Of a stretch of 64,000 bases of DNA, positions 9,133 to 16,741 are shown one piece after another. A model generated the notes under the pieces. That model saw only the letters and a list, made by a program, of their open reading frames with translations, did not search any database and was not told the DNA's origin. The translations under genes and the position numbers were made by a program. This stretch comes from Candidatus Poribacteria bacterium (GTDB lineage Bacteria; Poribacteria; WGA-4E; WGA-3G). Each line of letters opens with the position of its first letter. The stretch's first letter is position 1. The stretch covers positions 62,001-126,000 of the forward strand of contig JAJECN010000040.1 of NCBI GenBank assembly GCA_022821965.1, given 5' to 3'.

Positions 9133-10431
9133 ATGGTTCAACACAATGCCCCGCGCGCATTTCATGTAATGACAAAGCCGATCGGACCGATATGTAATTT
9201 GGATTGCGAGTATTGTTTCTATCTCGATAAAGAGAAACTTTACCCCGAAACGCGCTCCTTCCGGATGAATGATGCGATTTTGGAAAATTACGTCAAGCAA
9301 TACATAGACGCACAAGAGGTCAACGAAGTCACGTTCGCATGGCAAGGCGGCGAACCTACATTGATGGGCGTGGATTTTTTCCGACAAGCGATCAGATACC
9401 AGCAGAAATACAGACGTCCCGGTATGCAGATACAGAATTCGTTTCAGACGAACGCCACACTTCTGGACGATGAATGGGGGGAATTTTTCAAACGGAATAA
9501 ATTCCTAATTGGTGTAAGTATTGATGGACCGCCGGAAACCCACGATAAATACCGCTATGATAAACGCGGCAGACCATCCTCCGAGCAAGTAATTCGCGGG
9601 TTGCGTGTCCTTCAAAAGCACAAGGTTGATTATAATATACTGTGTGTTGTCAATAAGCACAATGCCGAGTATCCGAAGGAAGTCTATAACTACTTCAAAG
9701 AACTTGGTGCTGAGTTTATGCAGTTCATTCCTGCGGTTGAGCATTTCGATGGGAAGAATGTGTCTCCGCGCTCCGTCACAGCGCGCCAGTACGGCAAATT
9801 CCTATGTGCCATCTTCGATGAGTGGGTCGTGAACGACATCGGAAGAATTTTCGTCCAGATTTTCGATGTGGCGTTAGAGGCATGGTTGGGCTATAACCCA
9901 AGTCTCTGCGTTTTCAATGAAACCTGCGGCGATGCTCTCGCTATTGAACACAACGGCGACCTCTACTCTTGCGATCATTTCGTTACGCCTGACTACCATG
10001 TTGGAAACATTGAGGAGAACACTATCGCTGAGATGGTGGATTCTACGTTCCAACGCAAATTTGGGACTGATAAACGAGATACACTCCCCGAATACTGTCG
10101 AAGCTGCGAAGTGAAGTTCGTCTGCAATGGCGGCTGTCCGAAAAACCGATTCATCAAAACGCCCACGGGTGAAGACGGTTTGAACTACCTCTGTGCCGGC
10201 TATAAGCAATTTTTCAATCATATTGACGAACCGATGAAGATGATGGCTTCCGCGCTGCAGGCGGGACGACCTGCAAATAGCATCATGCCGATCCTACGGC
10301 AGCGTCGGCAAGAAAAAGCACAAGGCAACACCCCGATAGCCGCAAAAGTCTCACAGAAAGTTGGACGGAACTCGCCGTGTCCCTGCGGCAGTGGGCGGAA
10401 GTATAAGCAGTGCTGCCTGAACAAGAAGTGA
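9133..10431 (+). CDS. Anaerobic sulfatase-maturating-enzyme-type radical SAM protein with SEC-C tail
   Basis: A 432-residue radical SAM protein. The [4Fe-4S]/SAM motif CNLDCEYC (Cys21, 25, 28) sits at the N-terminus, with 'WQGGEPTLMG' and 'FQTNATLLDDEW' downstream, as in anSME/AslB proteins. A C-terminal SPASM region holds cysteines for auxiliary clusters ('CGDALAIEHNGDLYSCDH', 'CRSCEVKFVCNGGCPKNR'). Family members convert a sulfatase active-site Cys or Ser to formylglycine. The last 20 residues (GRNSPCPCGSGRKYKQCC) are a SEC-C zinc motif, as in SecA, an unusual appendage suggesting ribosome or nascent-chain binding. No sulfatase gene is in the window, so the substrate is inferred. Confidence 0.88.
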   Translation: MVQHNAPRAFHVMTKPIGPICNLDCEYCFYLDKEKLYPETRSFRMNDAILENYVKQYIDAQEVNEVTFAWQGGEPTLMGVDFFRQAIRYQQKYRRPGMQIQNSFQTNATLLDDEWGEFFKRNKFLIGVSIDGPPETHDKYRYDKRGRPSSEQVIRGLRVLQKHKVDYNILCVVNKHNAEYPKEVYNYFKELGAEFMQFIPAVEHFDGKNVSPRSVTARQYGKFLCAIFDEWVVNDIGRIFVQIFDVALEAWLGYNPSLCVFNETCGDALAIEHNGDLYSCDHFVTPDYHVGNIEENTIAEMVDSTFQRKFGTDKRDTLPEYCRSCEVKFVCNGGCPKNRFIKTPTGEDGLNYLCAGYKQFFNHIDEPMKMMASALQAGRPANSIMPILRQRRQEKAQGNTPIAAKVSQKVGRNSPCPCGSGRKYKQCCLNKK

Positions 10432-10485
10432 GAATGAAGATTCCTTTGAATCGTTTATGCAAGACATTCGCAATGGAGGTGTATA

Positions 10486-10716
10486 ATGCCTCAAGATGAA
10501 TTAGATTCTGTTGATATTCATAAACAGACACTTGAACTCCTGCGGATTGGCAATCGCGCTGTCAAAAGAGCACAAGAGGAAAACCGCAAAAAAGGGATTC
10601 CGAATGTCTATGATTTCAACGGACATCTTTACTATGAACTCCCTAATGGTGAATTAACGAAAGAAGATCCGTATCCTTTATCAAAAGAAGCGGATTCAGA
10701 TGAGGAAAAATGCTAA
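10486..10716 (+). CDS. Small hypothetical protein (76 aa)
   Basis: A short, charged, soluble protein ('MPQDELDSVDIHKQTLELLR'). The first half is predicted helical; the second half contains 'VYDFNGHLYYELPNGELTKE', a likely beta hairpin. I do not recognise a family. An AATGGAGG ribosome site lies just upstream, and the stop overlaps the next start by 7 nt (ATGCTAA), so it is very probably translated and coupled to the isomerase-like gene. No signal peptide or membrane segment. Confidence 0.65.
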   Translation: MPQDELDSVDIHKQTLELLRIGNRAVKRAQEENRKKGIPNVYDFNGHLYYELPNGELTKEDPYPLSKEADSDEEKC

Positions 10717-11483
10717 CTATTTGTTACGATCCATACTCTGGCACATTAGGTAGGTTTGCGCGTGCCGAGATATTTGAGCTCGTCGCCGAGGCAGGCTACG
10801 AAGGTATCAACATCCCTGTCCATTCCGGTTTTCTCGGTGAACTCTCAACTGCAGAGATAGACGATGCGGTAAACCTCGCCGAAAAATACGAACTTGTCGC
10901 GCCAACAATCGGCTTCGGCAATCACATTTTGACGACCCCTGCCCGAAAAGATGAGGCGTTGCAACATTTTGAGATTGTCCTTGATGTCGCTCGTCAATTC
11001 CGCGCTGATGTCATCGGTGTGTGGGTGAACCCATCAGAGGGTGTATCGCGACAAGAATCTCTGGACGCACTCGCCGATAATCTGTCTCAGATGATTCCCG
11101 CTTGCAATGAAAATGGAATGAAGATCGCGCTTGAATTTGAGAAGGGCTGTCCGCTTGATAACTATCGCGAGGGTATCGCATTTATTGAGGACACGGGGTT
11201 GTCTGTCTATTTAACGTGCGATACGTATCATCTTTTTAACGATGATGCTGAACCACACACAGCGGCACACGCAATGAAGGCATGCCTCGGTGATGTACAT
11301 GTATCGGGAAGCAACCGCGGCGAACCGGGCGGCGGCGTTTTCGATTTCGAGACGTTTGCACAAGGCTTGAAGGAGATCAGTTTCTCAGGTCCGCTCGTTG
11401 TCCAATATAAGATGGAGGACGTAGCAAGCATCGCGCGCAGCTGCGAATTTACCAAAAAATTTCGAGCGATGATACAAGCATAG
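10710..11483 (+). CDS. Sugar phosphate isomerase/epimerase-like TIM barrel
   Basis: A 257-residue protein of the xylose isomerase-like TIM-barrel superfamily (AP endonuclease 2 family), which includes tagatose/psicose epimerases, hydroxypyruvate isomerases and myo-inositol catabolic enzymes. Typical features are 'ELVAEAGYEGINIPV', 'IALEFEKGC' (metal-ligand Glu), 'VYLTCDTYHLF' (Asp/His) and 'DVHVSGSNRGEPGGG' (His, then the loop seen in sugar isomerases). It is coupled by a 7-nt overlap to the small gene upstream, and a secreted propeller protein follows 16 bp downstream. The substrate cannot be assigned. Confidence 0.82.
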   Translation: MLTICYDPYSGTLGRFARAEIFELVAEAGYEGINIPVHSGFLGELSTAEIDDAVNLAEKYELVAPTIGFGNHILTTPARKDEALQHFEIVLDVARQFRADVIGVWVNPSEGVSRQESLDALADNLSQMIPACNENGMKIALEFEKGCPLDNYREGIAFIEDTGLSVYLTCDTYHLFNDDAEPHTAAHAMKACLGDVHVSGSNRGEPGGGVFDFETFAQGLKEISFSGPLVVQYKMEDVASIARSCEFTKKFRAMIQA

Positions 11484-11498
11484 GGAGGAGGTTTCGGA

Positions 11499-12608
11499 AT
11501 GAGACAGGTTGCGCTTTTAATTTTTGTCCTTACCTTTATAATAGTTGGATCTCTTTACGCGCACGTAACAGAACACCCATCAACAGAAACAGGCGGTTTC
11601 CAGTTCGTGGCACATCACGAAACACCCGATATAAAACTCACCAGCGGACAGGGCGCGCTTAAGTTCAAAGTCCTCTATACGCGCGACCATTTTCCAGCAG
11701 AAGTCGTTGCCGCAATTGACAAAGCACACGGTGGATTTGATGTGGATCGGCGGGAAGGAAAAGGCGAAACCTACTTCGCACTTCCCGGTGTCGGTATTAT
11801 CCAGATCAGTGCAGACCTGAAAACAACGAGGCTGATTGAAACACCCGCTGGATTGAAAAAGGCAAATGCACACTACGTAACCGTCTGGACGACATCTGCC
11901 GGCACCCCCTATCTCTCTTTTCCTGCCAACGATGTTGGTAAAATCTTCACCACAACAATGGATGGGAAGCTCGTTCATACGCTGGGAGCCCCAGACGCAA
12001 TGACAGATTTCAAACATCAGGCAGTCAACACCTATTTCAGTGAGGGGGGTAAGTTTGTCCCTACCGGTGTAACACATATTGACGGAATGCTTTATGTTAC
12101 GACCGGTTATTCTGATTTAGATTACATTCTGGGTGTGAAACTCACGAATCTTGAACCGCTTGAGGCGAGTTGGTATCCATTGGCGTTCGGTGGTAAAGGC
12201 GATGAACCCGGACAATTCGGTACAGGACATCACATTACAGTGCCTTATGGAACCAATCGATTAGATGCTTCCGATCGGGCAAATGCAGAAATCGAACGTT
12301 ATTCGCCGGACGGCACCTATCTGGAGACGCTTCCGCTTATCAAAGGGTCATTCCCATGTAGCATTGATTACGAGGCGGGGTACGCCGTCGTTGCGTGTCT
12401 TTTCGGACCGAATAAGGATAAAGGCGCGCCGCTTTACATATTGGAGGGAAACAACCTCGTCTCAACTGTTAGGCTAAAAGAGGAGTTGGGTGTAGAAACT
12501 TTTCAGCATCTGCACGGCGCAGTAATTCGCAAGATTAATGGCAAGTTCTACATCATAGCGCAGTCGTGGAATCCTGGGGATATCGTTATTTTGGAACAGG
12601 TGCAGTGA
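11499..12608 (+). CDS. Secreted beta-propeller-like protein
   Basis: A 369-residue protein with an N-terminal signal peptide ('RQVALLIFVLTFIIVGSLYA'). The rest shows repeated beta-strand units with NHL/six-bladed-propeller character, for example 'ANDVGKIFTTTMDGKLVHTL', 'VTHIDGMLYVTTGYSD' and 'AEIERYSPDGTYLETL'. 'GHHITVPYGTN' and 'HLHGAVIRKINGKF' carry histidines that could bind metal, as in peptidylglycine alpha-amidating lyase-like propellers, but this is only a resemblance. It follows the isomerase-like gene with a GGGAGGAGG ribosome site and probably belongs to that operon. It is likely exported. Confidence 0.6.
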   Translation: MRQVALLIFVLTFIIVGSLYAHVTEHPSTETGGFQFVAHHETPDIKLTSGQGALKFKVLYTRDHFPAEVVAAIDKAHGGFDVDRREGKGETYFALPGVGIIQISADLKTTRLIETPAGLKKANAHYVTVWTTSAGTPYLSFPANDVGKIFTTTMDGKLVHTLGAPDAMTDFKHQAVNTYFSEGGKFVPTGVTHIDGMLYVTTGYSDLDYILGVKLTNLEPLEASWYPLAFGGKGDEPGQFGTGHHITVPYGTNRLDASDRANAEIERYSPDGTYLETLPLIKGSFPCSIDYEAGYAVVACLFGPNKDKGAPLYILEGNNLVSTVRLKEELGVETFQHLHGAVIRKINGKFYIIAQSWNPGDIVILEQVQ

Positions 12609-12613
12609 ATAGA

Positions 12614-14611
12614 TTAAGGGGCCATCGCCTGTTTCATATCCCAGAGCAAAATGGTGCAATCAAAACTTCCGCTCGCTAAAAACTTGCCATCCGGTGAAAA
12701 AGCGAGTTCCTGAATATCTGTCGGATGACCCCAGAAGGTCGCAATATTCTTACCTGTTGAAACCTCCCACAGCTGGATAGACACCCTCTCTTGTCCTTCT
12801 TGCCACCAAGAACCGGAGACAAGATACCGTCCACACGGCGAAAATATCAACGCATAAGGACGCTGACAACCGTCCGGCGGGACTATCACCATGTGAGTCT
12901 CGTAAGTTGTCGCATCCCACAAACGTATCTCATAATGCAGTCCGCCAGCAATGATGTCACCAGATGGAGAAAAGGCGATAGAATGGAGGGCGGACTTATG
13001 ACTGGAACCCTGACTCAGACGATTTAAGATGCGCCGGATTTGCCGCTGATCGCCTCTATATAGGGATACATCTGATTCCTCGGCTAAGGGTAGCAAAGTG
13101 AGCTGTTCACCGCTCTCAAAATCCCAGACGCGGGCTGTGTAGTCGCGGGCTGCCGTAGCAACCTTCGCGCCACTCGGATGAAACGCTAAAGTTGTAATCC
13201 AAGTAGTATGTCCGATGAACTTTCGCAGCTTCCGCCAAGACTCAACAGACCACACACACAAGTTTCCTTCCAAATCTCCGCTAATAAGATGTTCACCGGT
13301 AGGTGAGAACGCAAAGGCAGTTACAGCCTGTTTATGTTCAGTGAGTGTTGCCATCGGCGTTCCTGAAGCAACATTCAAGACTTCAATCGTTTCACCATTT
13401 TCCCCAACGGTGGTAGCCAACATCTCTTCACACGGGGATAAAACGCACTTTCTATAAGAGGGACTAAGTGTTCGTCGGACTTGCCTTTGGACAACATCCC
13501 AGAACATAATACCGCTTTTGCCGCCGTCCCCGCTCACTAATGTCTTACCCCCTTGCATAAAAAACAGTGTCTGAACCTTGCCCACCGTATGTTCCAGATG
13601 AGACACTACCGTGAGCGGGGCATCCGCGTGCCACACGCGCATCTCACATTCCGTGGCAATTGCAAATTGCTGCCCATCATAAGAAAACCTGAAGGCATTT
13701 CTGGCATTTCCGCTGTATTCAAAAGTATCAAGCTGCTCTCGCTGGGATGCATCCCACAGTATCACCTTGTCCTTATGCAAGTCGGCAACCCGTAAGGTTC
13801 CATCAGACGAATAGGCAGGTATCAATTTATCTCCACCATAATCCGAATCAGTCATCTCAAGGGTTTCTTCATCAATATTCCACACCTGTAACTCAGTAGT
13901 GCTCTGACGATTGCTGGACGTATTTTGACTACCAACAGCAAGGAACCTTCCACACGGTGAAAAGGCAAAACCTTGTATACGTTTTCGCGATGACTGCTTG
14001 AGGCGCGCGATGTGTTCTTTTGTTTCTACATGTCGAACAGCAAGCTCGACTCGATCCAAAACATAGGCGAGACACTGCCTATTAGGTGAAAAATGGACTA
14101 AAAACCTGGCAGGTGTCTGTTCTCCTTCCTTCGGGGGTGCTCCACCTTTGAAACTTGTGACATGCCTGCCGGTCTTTGCATCCCATACATAAGCACCGCC
14201 GTAACCACTGCAGGATGCAGCGAGGTATTGGCTATCCGAGGAAAAAGCAAGGGCGTTCCGATAGTGCAATCCTTGTATTTTAGCGGTGCACCGTTGCGTC
14301 TCTGTCTCCCTTATCTTAATTATACCGTCCCAGTTGATGGTGGCAATCCATTGTCCATTGGGAGAAAAGGAGACAGTAGAAACAAGTCCCCTTTCGGTTT
14401 CCCACAATGCGATGGGTTCCATGGTAGTGAGTTCATAGATCCAGACTCCAATGGTAGTTGCGATTGCAAGAGACTCGCCATCCGGCGAAAACGCTAAATC
14501 AGCTATCCTTCCCCTACCTAACCGGGCAATCGCCCCCTTGGGTAGCCCCCAAGCAGTCTCATCACCACTGCTACGATTGTTTTCTTCAGAAAAGCGCGAT
14601 ACTTCATTCAT
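12614..14611 (-). CDS. WD40-repeat protein
   Basis: A 665-residue protein made almost entirely of WD40 repeats. At least ten copies of the 'LAFSPDGE.LA....I.VWD' type are visible, for example 'SFSPNGQWIATINWDGIIKI', 'AFSPTGEHLISGDLEGNLCV' and 'AFSPDGKFLASGSFDCTILL'. No signal peptide or enzymatic domain is seen; the first 30 residues are polar. It probably forms one or two propellers acting as a protein-interaction scaffold. Its ATG overlaps the stop of the upstream membrane glycosyltransferase-like gene by 8 nt (ATGAATGA), so the two are translationally coupled. It converges on the propeller gene. Confidence 0.88.
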   Translation of the reverse strand: MNEVSRFSEENNRSSGDETAWGLPKGAIARLGRGRIADLAFSPDGESLAIATTIGVWIYELTTMEPIALWETERGLVSTVSFSPNGQWIATINWDGIIKIRETETQRCTAKIQGLHYRNALAFSSDSQYLAASCSGYGGAYVWDAKTGRHVTSFKGGAPPKEGEQTPARFLVHFSPNRQCLAYVLDRVELAVRHVETKEHIARLKQSSRKRIQGFAFSPCGRFLAVGSQNTSSNRQSTTELQVWNIDEETLEMTDSDYGGDKLIPAYSSDGTLRVADLHKDKVILWDASQREQLDTFEYSGNARNAFRFSYDGQQFAIATECEMRVWHADAPLTVVSHLEHTVGKVQTLFFMQGGKTLVSGDGGKSGIMFWDVVQRQVRRTLSPSYRKCVLSPCEEMLATTVGENGETIEVLNVASGTPMATLTEHKQAVTAFAFSPTGEHLISGDLEGNLCVWSVESWRKLRKFIGHTTWITTLAFHPSGAKVATAARDYTARVWDFESGEQLTLLPLAEESDVSLYRGDQRQIRRILNRLSQGSSHKSALHSIAFSPSGDIIAGGLHYEIRLWDATTYETHMVIVPPDGCQRPYALIFSPCGRYLVSGSWWQEGQERVSIQLWEVSTGKNIATFWGHPTDIQELAFSPDGKFLASGSFDCTILLWDMKQAMAP

Positions 14612-16247
14612 CTTTATAAGCCTCTTTATTCGGTAAAGGGGTCAACTTGTTTTCACCTGGTACATACAGATACGCATTTCTACCGGTGAAATACTGTGCG
14701 TACACGTTTTTCCAATCGCTGTTTGTCAATCTCCACCGTGGCGCGGGACCGAGTTTAAAATAGACGATATCCGCTTCTTGGAGACTCTTAAACGGATAAT
14801 CACCAATCGGCGCGCCCCGATGTCGAGATACAAAAATGACAGCGTTGTGAATGTCCTGCTCCCCTACCATCGGTGGCAGCTTCTGGTAGACATGACCCCA
14901 ATTCTGGTATCTTTCCCCGATGCGGACATAACTCCATACCGTGTTGACACTCAACAACAATAGACACACGCCAACAGCCAACGCAAGTCCACGCCTCTCA
15001 CGTAGTTTGAAACGCTCATAGCAGATAACCATCCCACGTGCTACCAACGGGATGAAGCCGAGAAATGTCGATTCGGTGTAATAGCGGGCGTTTACTGGCG
15101 TGTACCCCCATGTCGAACCCTCAAAATAGAAAAAAGCGTAAAGCAACAGGTTCGCAACAAGCAGGGTCAGACAGAACACATCGTATCTGTTACGCGAAGC
15201 GTGGAAGAACGGGACAAATAATAAGCACCACGGCAGAATTAACGGGACGAAAGCGATCAGCCATGTCAAAGATAATTCGGCATCTCTCAACAAATGGTGG
15301 TGATAACTCCCCCAGCCGAGCGCGTTGAAACTGATGCACGGGAGGATGTGTCGCCATGTCCTTTCAATTGCCCATGCGGGTGTGAAAATACGTGCTCCTT
15401 CAATATTCGGCACGTAACCTTCCGTTCGAGGACCGAACCCGATTTTATCATAAGGCTGTGCAACCGTGTGCGTGAACAGGAACGGGTCTTCTGTGAAATG
15501 CGCGTTCCACGCCATACATATACTCAGCAGGACGACAAATGAAATAAAAAAGAATCCGAAACGTTTTATCGTGCCGAGTAGTGCTTGCCGATGCTGCAAT
15601 TGGGTGAATAGATGATAGAGTGTCAACCCGCCACCGACAACGCCGAAGACCACGGCAGAGAGTGGACGCGTATTGAACGCATATCCCAAGGCGAACCCTG
15701 AGAGCAGTGGATAGCCGATCCGCGCGAGGGGAGAGGCATCGTCCTTGCAATTCAAGGTCCTAAGGAGTGCAAGCAGATAGAGCGAAAGGTAGAAACGACT
15801 TACCGGTTCGCTGAACCACGTTGAACCCATACCCAGTGTTGCGGGTGAAATGAGCGCGAGGATCGCGGCAATAAGGGCAATTCTGGGGTGGATGTTCCCA
15901 TATATCTCCCTCACAAAAAGGTAAAGAAGTAGCAGGGCACCACCCGTTGCAAGCGCAGGAATCAGCCACGGCGCATTGATAAATACGCCGAACATTAGCA
16001 TCAAGGCGTTTCCGAATGGGTATTTTGAATACCATTTACCGTTTAGGACGTTAATATGTGGTGAAGAGGAGAACCCGTGTTCCGGGGGCGCGGGGACGGA
16101 GAGTTTACCCTCCGCAAACAACTTCGCTTGGAATAGATATGAGACAGTATCGGGTTCAAAGTAGGAAAACTGGAAGTAGATACCGCATAAAAGAACTGAT
16201 AGCAGTACACCGAGTATAGAGATGATGAAAATAGGTTTAATCTTCAT
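14604..16247 (-). CDS. Polytopic membrane glycosyltransferase-like protein (PMT/ArnT type)
   Basis: About 547 residues from the ATG at 16247 ('MKIKPIFIISILGVLLSVLL'). It has about 10-12 hydrophobic helices. The first periplasmic loop contains 'FEPDTVSYLFQAKLFAEGKL', where the acidic residue after the first helix matches the catalytic Asp/Glu loop of GT-C fold transferases (ArnT, PMT, PglK-like). 'GKWYSKYPFGNALMLM' is also typical. It would transfer a sugar from a polyprenyl-phosphate donor at the outer face of the membrane; donor and acceptor are unknown. A longer frame to 16298 adds non-hydrophobic residues and runs toward the his promoter region, so I prefer 16247. Confidence 0.75.
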   Translation of the reverse strand: MKIKPIFIISILGVLLSVLLCGIYFQFSYFEPDTVSYLFQAKLFAEGKLSVPAPPEHGFSSSPHINVLNGKWYSKYPFGNALMLMFGVFINAPWLIPALATGGALLLLYLFVREIYGNIHPRIALIAAILALISPATLGMGSTWFSEPVSRFYLSLYLLALLRTLNCKDDASPLARIGYPLLSGFALGYAFNTRPLSAVVFGVVGGGLTLYHLFTQLQHRQALLGTIKRFGFFFISFVVLLSICMAWNAHFTEDPFLFTHTVAQPYDKIGFGPRTEGYVPNIEGARIFTPAWAIERTWRHILPCISFNALGWGSYHHHLLRDAELSLTWLIAFVPLILPWCLLFVPFFHASRNRYDVFCLTLLVANLLLYAFFYFEGSTWGYTPVNARYYTESTFLGFIPLVARGMVICYERFKLRERRGLALAVGVCLLLLSVNTVWSYVRIGERYQNWGHVYQKLPPMVGEQDIHNAVIFVSRHRGAPIGDYPFKSLQEADIVYFKLGPAPRWRLTNSDWKNVYAQYFTGRNAYLYVPGENKLTPLPNKEAYKDE

Positions 16248-16311
16248 TGAATTACAGGTTTTGCCATCACATAAGTCGAAAAATAGTGGTACTGACAACC
16301 GATAAAAAAAT

Positions 16312-16340
16312 TTGACATTTACCTTCGGATAGAGTATAAT
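16312..16340 (+). promoter_or_regulatory. Consensus promoter of the his operon
   Basis: TTGACA (16312-16317), 17 bp, TATAAT (16335-16340): a perfect consensus promoter. Transcription should start near 16347, giving a leader of about 395 nt before hisZ that contains the leader peptide and attenuator. Confidence 0.88.
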
Positions 16341-16374
16341 ATCATTAAATCTAAATTAAAATCACTAACTTTTT

Positions 16375-16401
16375 AGTCGCAAGTTTTAGCTTGCAAGCGA
16401 T
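16375..16401. repeat. Palindromic repeat in the his leader
   Basis: GCAAG TTTTAG CTTGC (16379-16394) sits inside a longer TCGC...GCGA frame. It lies between promoter and leader peptide and looks like one of the dispersed palindromes in this window. It ends 8 bp before the leader ATG and therefore occupies the place of its ribosome site. Confidence 0.45.
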
Positions 16402-16409
16402 ACCGAAAA

Positions 16410-16463
16410 ATGCGTAACGCCAATATACTCAACATTCATCACCATCATTCGGTCCACTTCTGA
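16410..16463 (+). CDS. hisL: his operon leader peptide
   Basis: A 17-codon open frame, ATG at 16410 and TGA at 16461-16463, encodes MRNANILNIHHHHSVHF. Four consecutive His codons (16437-16448) and a fifth at 16455-16457 give five His in 17 residues, as in enterobacterial HisL. The sequence is not related to known HisL peptides beyond this. The stop codon lies inside the 5' arm of the antiterminator, so a ribosome that finishes translation would mask that arm, while a ribosome stalled on the His codons would leave it free. No clear Shine-Dalgarno is visible. Confidence 0.8.
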   Translation: MRNANILNIHHHHSVHF

Positions 16464-16552
16464 GTAGAGCGGATGAGGGGAATATGAATAAATATATTTG
16501 ATACGAAGTAAGTTTAACTTGTTTGGACCCTGGTAAACGAGCCGCTCTCCTC
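16462..16552 (+). promoter_or_regulatory. Antiterminator hairpin of the his attenuator
   Basis: GAGTAGAGCGG (16462-16472) pairs with CCGCTCTCCTC (16542-16552), 10 of 11 positions with one T-C mismatch. The 3' arm overlaps the upper 5' strand of the terminator (16544-16548), so the two structures exclude each other. The 5' arm starts within the leader stop codon. Confidence 0.75.
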
Positions 16553-16610
16553 CGTGCCGCGTTAGTGGTACGCGCGAGAAAAGAGCAGACTGTTTACTGG
16601 GTTTTTTTTT
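16527..16610 (+). terminator. Intrinsic terminator of the his attenuator
   Basis: The lower stem is ACCC plus GTAAAC (16527-16538) against GTTTAC plus GGGT (16592-16602). The upper stem is GCTCT (16544-16548) with AGAGC (16582-16586), and an inner hairpin is CGTGCC (16553-16558) with GGTACG (16567-16572). A run of nine T (16602-16610) follows. It lies in a leader about 130 bp before hisZ, as expected for an attenuator rather than an end-of-gene terminator. Confidence 0.8.
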
Positions 16611-16741
16611 GACTTTTCATAGGGTTTTGTCCCTAACAACCCATCCTGCATCGGACATACCAAGCAGGAGTAGATAGTTACAAAAACCCTCTTAACTGAT
16701 AACTCTCACTGCGAGGCAAACCGACAACCGAGAACTAAAAG

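Noticed and set aside
16560..16580. T-box riboswitch as the main control of the his operon
   Set aside because: A T-box-like word is present, but it sits in the loop region of the terminator, no stem I or specifier loop is visible, and the UGGU would not match the discriminator base of tRNA-His. The leader peptide model explains more.
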